From Peptococcaceae bacterium 1109 (lineage in GTDB: Bacteria > Bacillota > Limnochordia > Darwinibacteriales > Darwinibacteriaceae), in the NCBI GenBank assembly GCA_001028815.1, contig LDJB01000005.1, positions 63,135 to 127,134 on the forward strand: a stretch of DNA of 64,000 bases. Reading direction: 5' to 3'. Position numbers and translations under genes: made by a program. Below the pieces are notes generated by a model. That model saw only the letters and a list, made by a program, of their open reading frames with translations, made no database searches and was not told the origin of the DNA. This document shows positions 34,545-43,177 of the stretch, one piece after another (the first letter of the stretch is position 1; every line of letters begins with the position of its first letter).

Positions 34545-35779
34545 GAACGCAAAAAGCGAATTCTTCAGCGGTTTCCCCGGCTCAGCAGCCCCCACGGGAG
34601 CAGCAGAGCTTAGGTGCTGACGTTGCGGCGCTCTTGAAGGAAAACATCCGCGAGTACGCGATGTACATCGCATTGGTAGTAATCTTCATCACCTTTACCA
34701 TTGCCACGCAAGGTTTGTTTGTCTCCCCACGCAACCTGGTTAACCTGGTTAACCAGACCGGTTACGTGGCAGTCTTGGCTATCGGTATGACCCTGATCCT
34801 GATTATCCGCCACATTGACCTGTCAGTGGGTTTTGTGGCTGGCTTTACAGGGGCAGTGGGAGCATTGCTTCTCATGAACGGCTGGAACGTGTGGTTAGTG
34901 ATCCCTGTGGTACTACTGTGCGGGATTGCCGTTGGAGTTTACCAAGGGTTCTTGGTTACAGCGATTGGAGTCCCCGCCTTTGTTACTACGCTCGCGGGCA
35001 TGTTCATCTTCAGGGGACTCTTGTCCTGGGTTACTGCGGGAACCGGCACCATTATTGTGCGCGACAGAACATTCCTGCAGTTCTCCAATGGGTACATTCC
35101 TGACTTACCCTGGGGTGCGTCTCTCAACTTCCACCTCTTGACCATGCTTGTTGGTGTGGCCGTGGTGGCGTTCATGGTAGTGTCGCAGGTGCGGGCCCGC
35201 CGCAGCTTGCAGCGTTACAACTTCAAGACCACATCGCCCGTGGTGTTCGGTGCCCAGCTGGTGTTTTCCAGCGCCCTCATTCTAGGCGGCACCTGGATTA
35301 TGGCTACATATCGTGGGCTTCCTTGGACTGCGGTGATCGTTGCCTGCGTTCTGGCCATCTATCATTTCTTGCTCACGAAAACCCGGTTCGGCCGCCACAT
35401 CTATGCCATCGGCGGCAATCCAGAAGCGGCGGAACTCTCGGGCATTAAGGTGAAGCGGGTCACCTTCTTGGTGTTCTGCTCCATGAGCTTGCTCGCTGCT
35501 CTAGCGGGTATTCTCTACACCTCTCGGCTGGCATCTGCAACACCCACGGCAGGCCTTGGCTTTGAGTTAGATGCCATTGCCTCAAGCTACATTGGCGGTG
35601 TTTCGGTGAGCGGTGGAATTGGGCGAGTAACCAACACTATCGTTGGAGCCTTTGTCATTATGTCCCTCACCAACGGCATGAATCTCTTAGGTGTGGACAT
35701 CTCCTTCCAATACATGATCAAGGGCTTGATCTTCGTCATAGCAGTAGCTTTCGATATCCTCACAGGCAGCCGCAGGTAA
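34541..35779 (+). CDS. mmsB: multiple-monosaccharide ABC transporter permease
   Basis: A 412-residue polytopic permease of the BPD_transp_2 family (RbsC/XylH/GguB), with the block IGMTLILIIRHIDLSVGFVAG near residues 87-107 and a C-terminal YIGGVSVSGGIGRV motif. The length and long N-terminal tail match the GguB/MmsB branch. It closes the operon before a strong bidirectional terminator. Confidence 0.9.
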   Translation: MRTQKANSSAVSPAQQPPREQQSLGADVAALLKENIREYAMYIALVVIFITFTIATQGLFVSPRNLVNLVNQTGYVAVLAIGMTLILIIRHIDLSVGFVAGFTGAVGALLLMNGWNVWLVIPVVLLCGIAVGVYQGFLVTAIGVPAFVTTLAGMFIFRGLLSWVTAGTGTIIVRDRTFLQFSNGYIPDLPWGASLNFHLLTMLVGVAVVAFMVVSQVRARRSLQRYNFKTTSPVVFGAQLVFSSALILGGTWIMATYRGLPWTAVIVACVLAIYHFLLTKTRFGRHIYAIGGNPEAAELSGIKVKRVTFLVFCSMSLLAALAGILYTSRLASATPTAGLGFELDAIASSYIGGVSVSGGIGRVTNTIVGAFVIMSLTNGMNLLGVDISFQYMIKGLIFVIAVAFDILTGSRR

Positions 35780-35800
35780 GAAACTTAGCGCAAAAAAAGC

Positions 35801-35833
35801 GCCCCTACCTTCACTTGAAGGTAGGGGCATTTT
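35801..35833 (+). terminator. bidirectional intrinsic terminator
   Basis: A perfect 12-bp stem GCCCCTACCTTC / GAAGGTAGGGGC, loop ACTT, followed by ATTTTT on the + strand and preceded by seven A residues, which become the T-run on the - strand. It serves both the sugar transporter operon and the convergent secreted-protein gene. Confidence 0.92.
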
Positions 35834-35844
35834 TCATCACTGTC

Positions 35845-37146
35845 TTACGGGAACAAATCGAGGCCTACGTTGATCCCGATCCTAAAGGAGGGCTTAAAGG
35901 CATCTGTGGTGGGGAAGATTGCGTCCATCACCGCTTCCACCGGGATGGCCACCCTGCTGCCTGGGCGGTACTGAGTGCCCATGGTGAAACGGAAAAGAAA
36001 ACCCTGCTCGCTGGAGATGTCCTCGAAGGGCGTGATGTAGCCCACACCTGTGCCGATAAACCCGCTCACGGAACGCTGCACTCCGCTGAAGGCAAAGAGC
36101 AGTTCCCTGGTGGGATCAAAGTCCACATCGATGGTAATCAGCCCGTTGGTGAGGAGCGAGCTGAAAAAGGAACTGATAAAACTCAAAGGGTTACTGCCGT
36201 CTGCGGTGGGCACCTGCTTTTCCAGATTCCGCTGCTCGAAGGCGGGGGTCAGGCGGAGGCCAAGCCGCATGGGGCGGCCCTCAATGCCCTCCCGGTTTGT
36301 CACAATCGTGCCCACCCGTACGCCTAAGGCAGGGGGGATTACGGTCACCGTCATGGTCGCGGGAGAGCCTGAACGGGCGGTGCGCCCGATAGCCCGCACC
36401 GTTACCGTAGCAGTTCCTGGCTGGAGAGCTCGGATGGTGCCGTCTTCTGTTACCTCAATCTTCGACTCATCGCTAGAGAAGTAGAGAAACTCCGGCTCGG
36501 GGATGGGCCGGCCCATAGAGTCGAGGGCATAGGCAGTGATTTTATACGACGAGCCGAGGTTCATTCGGAGCTGGCTGGGAACTGTAAAGACCTGCTCAAT
36601 GGAGCGTTCAATGACCTGCACATCTGGGGGGAACAGCTCGCTGATGAGCTTGTCAATCAGGCTGGGCGCATCTGCTACCCGGCTCGTATTGGCCATGGAT
36701 GAGCCTACTAAAGCTGGAACGCCTGCAGCGTTTTGAAAGCGCTGCACGCCCACCACCGCTGTGTTTTGCAGAAGTGTGATGGAGCCAGTGATCACCTCTT
36801 CAGCGATGCCTGCTTGGAACAGTGCGGCCGCCCGCTCATAGGCGGACGCGTCCCGCTCATAGGGTAGTCTCTCTACCCGGCTCAGTAGGGTGGTGTTATC
36901 TACCACATCAAACTCGCCAAACTGGACCAGGCGGGCCGCAATGCCTTGGGCCATCACCCGGGATAGATTGATCAGATCCGCCTGTTGAAGGAGAGTTGGC
37001 TCGATGTACTCCCCTTGGTCGTTAATTGCCAGAAAGTCTAGGACCACTGTTGTAGGGAGCTTGCTGGCCGTTGCAGTAGTTGCAGCTCCTCCCACGAGCG
37101 CTATGACAAGCACTACGCTGAGAAGCAGGGCGTGCAGTTTGCGCAT
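35845..37146 (-). CDS. secreted protein with CsgG-like domain and Big2-like Ig domain
   Basis: A 433-residue exported protein. The signal peptide (1-~27) ends ATTATA-S. Residues ~30-150 resemble the N-terminal part of CsgG/FlgT-like proteins (VVLDFLA..., RLVQFGEFDVVD, GIAEEVITGSITLLQNTAVV). A bacterial Ig-like (Big2) domain follows at ~205-275 (YFSSDESKIEVTEDGTIRALQPGTATVTVRA). The C-terminal ~150 residues are strand-rich, ending in a cluster of aromatic and polar residues reminiscent of an outer-membrane or surface barrel. The function is unknown. AGGAAAGGA precedes the ATG. Confidence 0.65.
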   Translation of the reverse strand: MRKLHALLLSVVLVIALVGGAATTATASKLPTTVVLDFLAINDQGEYIEPTLLQQADLINLSRVMAQGIAARLVQFGEFDVVDNTTLLSRVERLPYERDASAYERAAALFQAGIAEEVITGSITLLQNTAVVGVQRFQNAAGVPALVGSSMANTSRVADAPSLIDKLISELFPPDVQVIERSIEQVFTVPSQLRMNLGSSYKITAYALDSMGRPIPEPEFLYFSSDESKIEVTEDGTIRALQPGTATVTVRAIGRTARSGSPATMTVTVIPPALGVRVGTIVTNREGIEGRPMRLGLRLTPAFEQRNLEKQVPTADGSNPLSFISSFFSSLLTNGLITIDVDFDPTRELLFAFSGVQRSVSGFIGTGVGYITPFEDISSEQGFLFRFTMGTQYRPGSRVAIPVEAVMDAIFPTTDAFKPSFRIGINVGLDLFP

Positions 37147-37337
37147 ATTACATATCCTTTCCTATGCATGTTTGTAATGAATACTTGTATTATATTCTAC
37201 AGAAACACCCTGGCTCCTGTGGGGGTCGGAGGTGGCAAAAAAACGGGAACGGGCGTAAGTGATGGGAGGAGGAAATATCCGGCACTTCTTGAAGTTAGCA
37301 GGAATATCTCAGGGAAGGCCGAAAGGAGCGAAGCTAT

Positions 37338-37889
37338 ATGAGTACACTGCCGACGTTGACCACAGACCGCCTCATATTGCGCCCCTTCACCTTAAGTGAT
37401 GGGCCTCGGGTGCAGGAGCTCGCAGGGAAGCGGGAGATTGCAGCCACGACCCTGCTGATTCCCCACCCTTACGAAGACGGCCTCGCGGAACAGTGGATCA
37501 GCACCCACAAAGAAGACTACCAAAAACATGGTGCCCTGCATTTTGCCGTTTGCCTGAAGTCTGGAATCCTTATTGGTGCTATAGGCTTCATGCCAAACAA
37601 AGAGCACCAGGTGGGGGAAATCGGCTACTGGATCGGGACAGATTACTGGGGGCAAGGCTACTGTACAGAGGCGTCTCGAGCAGTATTGAAGTATGTTTTC
37701 GATGAACTGAACCTTCGCAAGGTTTATGCTACCCACTTCAGCCACAACCCCGCCTCAGGGCGGGTTATGGAGAAGCTAGGCATGCAGAAGGAAGGGGTAC
37801 TGCGCCAGCACATCACCAAGTGGGGCCAGAGCTATGATCTGGTATACTACGGCATCTTGAGGGAAGAATTCTACGCGCAAAACCAATAA
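37338..37889 (+). CDS. GNAT acetyltransferase, RimJ/RimL-like
   Basis: A 183-residue N-acetyltransferase. TDRLILRPF at the start, IGYWIGTDYWGQGYCTEASRAVLKYVF (acetyl-CoA pyrophosphate loop, ~94-120) and ASGRVMEKLGM (~139-149) are hallmarks of the RimJ/RimL branch, which acetylates ribosomal protein N-termini, other proteins or small molecules. AAAGGAG precedes the ATG. It lies 9 bp before a nucleotidyltransferase gene. Confidence 0.88.
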   Translation: MSTLPTLTTDRLILRPFTLSDGPRVQELAGKREIAATTLLIPHPYEDGLAEQWISTHKEDYQKHGALHFAVCLKSGILIGAIGFMPNKEHQVGEIGYWIGTDYWGQGYCTEASRAVLKYVFDELNLRKVYATHFSHNPASGRVMEKLGMQKEGVLRQHITKWGQSYDLVYYGILREEFYAQNQ

Positions 37890-37898
37890 GGACTGGGG

Positions 37899-38753
37899 GT
37901 GGGCCTCATCGGCGTGGAAGGTATCGTCCAAAACGTAACAGAAGCACTTAGAGCTGTGCCGGGGATTGCGGGGGTAGTACTTGGGGGTTCTCGCGCCCGG
38001 GGTACTCATCATCCTGATTCGGATATAGACATAGGCATTTACTACGATGAAGCAGCAGGATTTAGCACCTCCCACCTCAACACTGTTGCGGCCGAGCTCG
38101 ATGACGGTCATCGGGAGAACCTGGTAACGCCTCCAGGCGGCTGGGGTCCATGGGTGAATGCAGGGGGCTGGCTTACAGTGGCGGGCCGGCCAGTAGACTT
38201 AATCCTCCGGGACATTCGCCGGGTTTCCCAGGTCATCGAGGACTGCTTGATGGGGAAAGTGACATCTCATTACCAGGCGGGGCATCCCCACGGGTATCTG
38301 AACGCAATGTACATGGGGGAGCTGGCTATCTGCCGCATCTTGTTTGATCCCAACGGACGCCTCGGGGAGCTGCAGGCGAAAACGCACCCCTATCCACCAG
38401 CGCTGCAGCGAGCCATTGTAGGATATTTCCTGTTTGAGGCGGACTTTTCCCTGATGCACGCGGAGGGCACCGTAGGCAAAGACGACCTTTCCTATGTGTG
38501 GGGCCACTGCTACCGGGCGGTAGCGTGCCTCAACCAAGTCCTCTTCGCACTCAACAGGGAATACTGCATCAATGAGAAGCGCGCGGTGCCCATGATCGAG
38601 GCCTTTCCACTGAAGCCCCAGGGCTACAAGTCCCGCATCGACCATGCCATATCTCTGTTTTCTCCTAATTCCAGCGAAGCACTTCAGGGGGTGGCTCTCT
38701 TGCGAGGGCTTTTCCAAGAAACGGGAAAACTGGCAGAGAAGTACATGCAATAA
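37899..38753 (+). CDS. nucleotidyltransferase-domain protein
   Basis: A 284-residue protein with a polymerase-beta-type nucleotidyltransferase core: VVLGGSRARGTHHPDSDIDIGIYY (~27-50), the G-S-x-R...D-x-D motif, and a third acidic residue in PVDLILRD (~105). The C-terminal half is helical and could bind the acceptor, as in aminoglycoside nucleotidyltransferases. The substrate is unknown. It starts with GTG and follows the GNAT gene closely. Confidence 0.75.
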   Translation: MGLIGVEGIVQNVTEALRAVPGIAGVVLGGSRARGTHHPDSDIDIGIYYDEAAGFSTSHLNTVAAELDDGHRENLVTPPGGWGPWVNAGGWLTVAGRPVDLILRDIRRVSQVIEDCLMGKVTSHYQAGHPHGYLNAMYMGELAICRILFDPNGRLGELQAKTHPYPPALQRAIVGYFLFEADFSLMHAEGTVGKDDLSYVWGHCYRAVACLNQVLFALNREYCINEKRAVPMIEAFPLKPQGYKSRIDHAISLFSPNSSEALQGVALLRGLFQETGKLAEKYMQ

Positions 38754-38781
38754 GGAGGATGCCCGGGAGAGGATGTGAACC

Positions 38782-39555
38782 ATGCACGACAGGACTAAAT
38801 ACACGGAAATCAATTCTCGCACGTGGGACCATTGGGCCAGGACAGGCATAGATTGGTCCATACCCATTACCCATGTAGAGTATGCAAAGGCCAAGGAGGG
38901 GGAATGGGGCGTTTACCTTACTCCTACGAAGTTTGTGCCTAGGGAGTGGTTTCCTCGATTCCAAGGCACTAAAATTCTAGGGCTGGCTAGCGGCGGTGGA
39001 CAGCAGATGCCTATCTTTGCCGCGCTCGGGGCAGAGTGCACAGTGTTCGACTACTCTGAAGAGCAGCTGGCCCGGGAGCGGGAAGTTGCTGCCCGGGAAG
39101 GGTACCATATCCGGATTATCAAGGGGGATATGGCCAAGCCTCTTCCCTTTGAGGACGAAGAATTTGATGTGATCTTCCATCCCGTGTCCAACTGTTATGT
39201 GGAAAATGTTTATCATGTTTGGAACGAATGCTACCGGGTGTTGAGGCGGGGCGGGGTGCTCCTTGCAGGCATGGACAATGGGCTGAACTTCCTGGTGGAA
39301 GATGATGGGCAATCCTCTTTAGCCATTGTGAACAAGCTCCCGTACAATCCCCTGCGGAACGCCACTGACGAGGAGTATCAGCGCCTCATTGACAGCGGGT
39401 ACGGCATTCAATTTAGCCACACCTTAGAGGAGCAGATCGGCGGCCAACTCAAAGCGGGGTTTATACTCACAGATTTATATGAAGACAGAGATCGGACTGG
39501 GCTGCTCAGAGAATACGCGCCCCAGTACTTCGCCACAAGAGCGGTGAAGCCGTGA
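38782..39555 (+). CDS. class I SAM-dependent methyltransferase
   Basis: A 257-residue methyltransferase of the Methyltransf_11 type: motif I ILGLASGGGQQMP (~63-75), acidic loop VFDYSEEQL, motif II/III FDVIFHPVSNCYVENV and the post-motif LRRGGVLLAG. Relatives methylate small molecules. AGAGGA lies upstream of the ATG. It completes a row of GNAT, nucleotidyltransferase and methyltransferase genes. Confidence 0.85.
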   Translation: MHDRTKYTEINSRTWDHWARTGIDWSIPITHVEYAKAKEGEWGVYLTPTKFVPREWFPRFQGTKILGLASGGGQQMPIFAALGAECTVFDYSEEQLAREREVAAREGYHIRIIKGDMAKPLPFEDEEFDVIFHPVSNCYVENVYHVWNECYRVLRRGGVLLAGMDNGLNFLVEDDGQSSLAIVNKLPYNPLRNATDEEYQRLIDSGYGIQFSHTLEEQIGGQLKAGFILTDLYEDRDRTGLLREYAPQYFATRAVKP

Positions 39556-39604
39556 GCCTTAAGCTGCCCCGGAGCCTCCAAGGGGATTCTTCGCGGAAAC
39601 TTCG

Positions 39605-39633
39605 TTGACTAAGCAGCTTAGTTTAGATATAGT
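39605..39633 (+). promoter_or_regulatory. SigA-type promoter of the polyprenol-kinase-like gene
   Basis: TTGACT (39605-39610), 17-bp spacer, TATAGT (39628-39633). A leader of about 58 bases follows, with a GAGG-GGAA-CCTC hairpin at 39665-39676, before ATG 39698. Confidence 0.75.
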
Positions 39634-39697
39634 CGGGGGGATAGTAGGGACAAGAATATGAGTCGAGGGGAACCTCGTGACTTGGAGGCTCAAATAG

Positions 39698-40408
39698 ATG
39701 TACCAAGAACTTGTAAGAGGCTTCGGCATACTGCTGGCCTATTTCCTCGCCAGCGTGGTAGGGGTTTTCGTAGTGCGGCGGTTATTGCCGGTGCCGCGGG
39801 AAGTCTTCCGCAAGATGCTGCATTTCATCTTGCTGGGCTCCATCTTTGTCTTGGTATACGGGTTTGACACTTGGTGGGTGGCGGCTTTGGCAACCTTGGC
39901 ATTTATGGTTCTGGTGTATCCCATCTTAGCCGTGGGCGAGAGGGTGCTGAACTTCACCAAGGTGCTCATTGAGAGGAAGCCAGGGGAAATCAAGGGCAGC
40001 TTGGTGGTGGCGTGCCTTACCTTTATTGCCCTGATCACCCTGTGCTGGGGCGGCCTGGGGCAGAAGTACCTGGTAATCGCCGCGGTGCTGGGCTGGGGGA
40101 CAGGGGATGCGGCAGCAGCATTGGTGGGGAAGCGCTTCGGCAGGCGCTATATCGAAGGGCCCTTCGTAGAAGGGCGGAAGAGCCTTGAGGGCACCCTGGC
40201 CATGTTCGTGGTATCCTTTATCGCGATTATTATAGTCTTAGTTGTCCACAGCGTCCTCCCCTGGTACGGCTATGTGCCCACCGCAGCAGTGACCGCGTTT
40301 GTCTGTGCGGTGGTGGAGCTGTACACGAAGAACGGGATGGACACCATCACCTGTCCATTGGCGGTAGTGAGCGTCCTTGTTCCTTTAATGTGCCTGTGGG
40401 GAGTGTGA
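39698..40408 (+). CDS. dolichol/phytol-kinase-like membrane protein
   Basis: A 236-residue protein with about seven membrane helices. FRKMLHFILLG (~46-56), GWGTGDAAAALVGKRFG (~131-147) and GRKSLEGTLAMFVVS (~159-173) match the polyprenol kinase/CTP-dependent family (SEC59, VTE5 and bacterial homologues), which phosphorylates isoprenoid alcohols. The distantly related phosphatidate cytidylyltransferases share the fold. It is followed 4 bp later by a CDF-like gene. Confidence 0.75.
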   Translation: MYQELVRGFGILLAYFLASVVGVFVVRRLLPVPREVFRKMLHFILLGSIFVLVYGFDTWWVAALATLAFMVLVYPILAVGERVLNFTKVLIERKPGEIKGSLVVACLTFIALITLCWGGLGQKYLVIAAVLGWGTGDAAAALVGKRFGRRYIEGPFVEGRKSLEGTLAMFVVSFIAIIIVLVVHSVLPWYGYVPTAAVTAFVCAVVELYTKNGMDTITCPLAVVSVLVPLMCLWGV

Positions 40409-40412
40409 TCCG

Positions 40413-41033
40413 GTGAGGAAAAAGGCCGGCGAACGGACCCTGCTAGCATCCGTACTTTTGAGTGCTCCTGGCCCCATCGTTCTAGGCGCTGCCTTAATGG
40501 TGGGCCGCTCCGCGACACAGCTCGCGGATTTCATCCGCCGCACTGCAGAACTGGGGGCCATTATCGTCTCGTGGGCCGTATACCGAATTCTAAACCAAGG
40601 TAGAGAGCCAGACCCCACACATCAGGCACGGCTGGAGCGGACAGCGAGCAGCGCGGTTGGCCTGGCCATGTGCCTATCCGGTGCGGCTATGCTTCTCCTA
40701 GCCCTATTCTCCTCTGGTACCGACAAGGGAAATGTACTGCCTGCACTAATTATTGCCCTATTAGGAGTGCTGACCAACTCTTGGTTTTGGCTGCGGTACC
40801 GCAGCCTGAACCGCCAAGGACGGGATGCTATTCTCGCCAGCCAAAGCAGGCTGTACGGGGCAAAGACCTTAGTGGATGGGTGCGTGACAGCAGCCCTGGC
40901 AGTCGTCTTTGTTGCCCCTCATTCAGGTGCGGCTGTGTACGTTGACCGCATTGGTTCCTTAGTCGTGGCCCTTTACTTAGCTGCTAGCGGAGTGGGAGTG
41001 CTCCGCGGTAAAGCCACGGGAAGTGTAGCGTGA
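40413..41033 (+). CDS. short cation-diffusion-facilitator-like membrane protein
   Basis: A 206-residue protein with six hydrophobic helices resembling the membrane domain of CDF transporters (LLSAPGPIVLGAALMVGRSATQLADF; later AKTLVDGCVTAALAV and YVDRIGSLVVALYLA). CDF proteins normally run 280-320 residues with a cytoplasmic metal-sensing domain; that domain is absent here. The substrate is unclear. It begins with GTG directly after the kinase-like gene and ends at a terminator. Confidence 0.7.
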   Translation: MRKKAGERTLLASVLLSAPGPIVLGAALMVGRSATQLADFIRRTAELGAIIVSWAVYRILNQGREPDPTHQARLERTASSAVGLAMCLSGAAMLLLALFSSGTDKGNVLPALIIALLGVLTNSWFWLRYRSLNRQGRDAILASQSRLYGAKTLVDGCVTAALAVVFVAPHSGAAVYVDRIGSLVVALYLAASGVGVLRGKATGSVA

Positions 41034-41060
41034 ACACCAAACCCCGCAAGGTGCGGGCAA

Positions 41061-41083
41061 ACCCCGCAAGGTGCGGGGTTTTC
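41061..41083 (+). terminator. intrinsic terminator with duplicated arm
   Basis: ACCCCGCA-AGG-TGCGGGGT followed by TTTC. The same AAACCCCGCAAGGTGCGGG unit occurs in tandem just upstream (41039-41057), so two hairpins can form. Confidence 0.8.
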
Positions 41084-41184
41084 TTGTGCCTGCAACTTCC
41101 ACTTCTCCAAAGGAGGAGTGGTTAAATGCTTTGTAAAGTTATTCTAAGAGTAAAGCATTATTGCGGGAACGTAAACAATAACTG

Positions 41185-41213
41185 TTGACTTATGCCAGGG
41201 AATGGCATATCAT
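41185..41213 (+). promoter_or_regulatory. SigA-type promoter of the LplB/YtcP transporter operon
   Basis: TTGACT (41185-41190), 17 bp, TATCAT (41208-41213), predicted start near 41220, which coincides with the palindromic operator that follows. Confidence 0.75.
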
Positions 41214-41219
41214 ATGGGT

Positions 41220-41237
41220 ATACTACCATGGTAGTAT
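41220..41237 (+). promoter_or_regulatory. perfect 18-bp palindromic operator
   Basis: ATACTACCATGGTAGTAT is a perfect palindrome at the transcription start. A GntR/LacI-type repressor is encoded at the other end of the operon, and the half-site ATGGTAGTAT recurs in that repressor's own promoter. Binding here would block initiation. Confidence 0.75.
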
Positions 41238-41262
41238 TCACACTTACCGGGGGTTGGTCTTG

Positions 41263-42201
41263 ATGGCTCTTCCTTTGGCGGCAAGGCGCCGCAGTACCAT
41301 CAACTATCTGCGGAAGTATTGGTCACTCTATGCAATGCTGTCCATCCCTCTGGCATACTTCATTGTGTTCCGCTACATACCAATGACTTATGTGCAAATC
41401 GCCTTTAAGCGCTACAGCATTGTACAGAACGTGTGGGAGATGCCACTGGCCCGGAACTATGGGTTTGAGTACTTCATCCGTGCTTTTTCCAACCGGGATT
41501 TCCTATACGCGGTACGCAACACCTTCATGCTTAACTTCCTTGACTTGGTTATCGGATTCCCAGCCCCTATCATCCTCGCCCTACTCCTGAACGAACTGCC
41601 CTTCCGAAGATTTAAGCGCTTTACCCAGTCAGTTGCTTACATGCCCCATTTTCTATCATGGATTATCATTTCAGGCCTAGCGGTCCAGCTTTTCGCCCCA
41701 ACCAATGGCCTTTTCAATGTGGTGCTCCGGCGCTTGGGCTTTAATACAGTCCCTTTTTTGAACCATCCTACGTACTGGGTCTTTACCTACGTGCTCCTCG
41801 GTGTATGGAAGAACGTAGGTTGGAACACCATCATCTACTTAGCTGCCCTCACAAACATCAACCCTGAGCTGTATGAAGCGGCTGCCATCGACGGAGCTGG
41901 GCGCTTTCAGAAAATCCGCTACATCACCCTGCCAGGACTTAGGCCCACCATCGTGACCTTGCTCATCCTCAGTCTGGGACACATCCTCAGCAGCGAATTT
42001 GACCGACCCATGGCCTTAGGCAACTCTCTCGTCCACAATGTATCCAATGTCATCGCTACCTTCGTGTATACCTACGGTATCCGGGGCCTGCAGTTTTCCC
42101 TAGCAGCCGCGGTGGGGCTTTTCCAGTCGGTAGTATGCGTGGTATTCCTCATGGCCGCCAATGCTCTGGCCAAGAAGTTCGGCGAGCGGGGCATCTGGTA
42201 A
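41263..42201 (+). CDS. sugar ABC transporter permease, LplB-like
   Basis: A 312-residue permease of the carbohydrate uptake CUT1 type with six helices and the EAA loop EAAAIDGAGRFQKIRYITLPGL (~206-227). LplB-type permeases import oligosaccharides or complex glycans. I start it at ATG 41263; the frame is open from 41185, but that stretch is the promoter and operator. It is the first gene of a three-gene transporter operon. Confidence 0.88.
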   Translation: MALPLAARRRSTINYLRKYWSLYAMLSIPLAYFIVFRYIPMTYVQIAFKRYSIVQNVWEMPLARNYGFEYFIRAFSNRDFLYAVRNTFMLNFLDLVIGFPAPIILALLLNELPFRRFKRFTQSVAYMPHFLSWIIISGLAVQLFAPTNGLFNVVLRRLGFNTVPFLNHPTYWVFTYVLLGVWKNVGWNTIIYLAALTNINPELYEAAAIDGAGRFQKIRYITLPGLRPTIVTLLILSLGHILSSEFDRPMALGNSLVHNVSNVIATFVYTYGIRGLQFSLAAAVGLFQSVVCVVFLMAANALAKKFGERGIW

Positions 42202-42236
42202 GGGTGTCTTAGGTAAAGGGAGAGAGGACATCTGTT

Positions 42237-43109
42237 ATGGTTAAATCTAAGGGCACAAAAGCGGCGGATTTAGTCATTGCTTTCATCTGTGTACTGCTGA
42301 TTATTGCATGCCTTTTGCCCGTGCTGAATATTGTCGCGCGATCCTTAAGCTCCTCAGAAGCTCTCATCAAGGGGCAGGTCCTCTTATGGCCCAAGGGCTG
42401 GAACTTCACCGCGTACAAACTGGTCTTGGGAGACTCCAAGTACACCTGGTCGTTGGGCTGGACCGCCATCCTGACAGTAATCTGCACCTTTGTGTCCATG
42501 GTGATGACAACGTTATGTGCATACCCCCTGATCTACGACAAACTCAAAGGCCGGCGGTTTTTCAACACGATGATCCTGTTCACGATGTACTTCAACGCTG
42601 GCACGATTCCCCATTACTTGCTGTATAAAGAGTTGGGGCTCTTAAACCATCCCTTGGTCTTGATCATTCCAAACTCCTTGAGCGTATTCTACATGATTAT
42701 CATGCGGAGCTTCTTCTACAGCATTCCCGACAGCCTACGGGAGTCCGCGGAAATTGATGGGGCGAGCCCAGTGCGGATTCTGTTTTCCATCTACTTGCCC
42801 CTATCTAAGCCGGTGCTTGCTACTTTGTCCCTGTTTTACGCGGTAGGGCGGTGGAACGGCTTCTCTGATGCCTTAATGTACATGAACGACCGCCGCTGGC
42901 ATCCTATTCAGCTCTTTCTCTACAACATCCTCAAGAGCGTAACCAGCATCGAAGTTGCCACCCAAGAGGGGTTTGCCAGCGCACCAGGCCTCTCCGATAC
43001 CCTTCAGTCCGCGACAGTTGTGTTTGCCACCGTTCCCATTCTTCTGGTCTATCCGTGGTTGCAGAAGTACTTCATCTCCGGTGCCACCTTAGGTGCTCTG
43101 AAAGACTGA
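42237..43109 (+). CDS. sugar ABC transporter permease, YtcP/LplC-like
   Basis: A 290-residue CUT1 permease with six helices and the EAA loop ESAEIDGASPVRILFSIYLP (~165-184). It pairs with the preceding LplB-like subunit. No ATPase gene lies in this operon; such systems normally use a shared MsmX-type ATPase encoded elsewhere, which is inference here. Confidence 0.88.
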   Translation: MVKSKGTKAADLVIAFICVLLIIACLLPVLNIVARSLSSSEALIKGQVLLWPKGWNFTAYKLVLGDSKYTWSLGWTAILTVICTFVSMVMTTLCAYPLIYDKLKGRRFFNTMILFTMYFNAGTIPHYLLYKELGLLNHPLVLIIPNSLSVFYMIIMRSFFYSIPDSLRESAEIDGASPVRILFSIYLPLSKPVLATLSLFYAVGRWNGFSDALMYMNDRRWHPIQLFLYNILKSVTSIEVATQEGFASAPGLSDTLQSATVVFATVPILLVYPWLQKYFISGATLGALKD

Positions 43110-43130
43110 GGCTTGTCCTTCCTGGTTCTA

Positions 43131-43146
43131 AGACACGGGCGTGTCT
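43131..43146 (+). other. intercistronic stem-loop
   Basis: AGACAC / GTGTCT stem with a GGGC loop between the permease and binding-protein genes. It lacks a T-run and is probably an mRNA-processing or stability element. Confidence 0.45.
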
Positions 43147-43177
43147 AGTATAAAAACCTCAAGAAAGGATGATTTAA

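Noticed and set aside
38199..38894. 231-codon antisense frame over the nucleotidyltransferase gene
   Set aside because: It covers a well-supported gene and the product lacks recognisable motifs.
41185..41262. N-terminal extension of the LplB-like permease
   Set aside because: The stretch contains the -35, -10 and palindromic operator; ATG 41263 gives the normal permease N-terminus.
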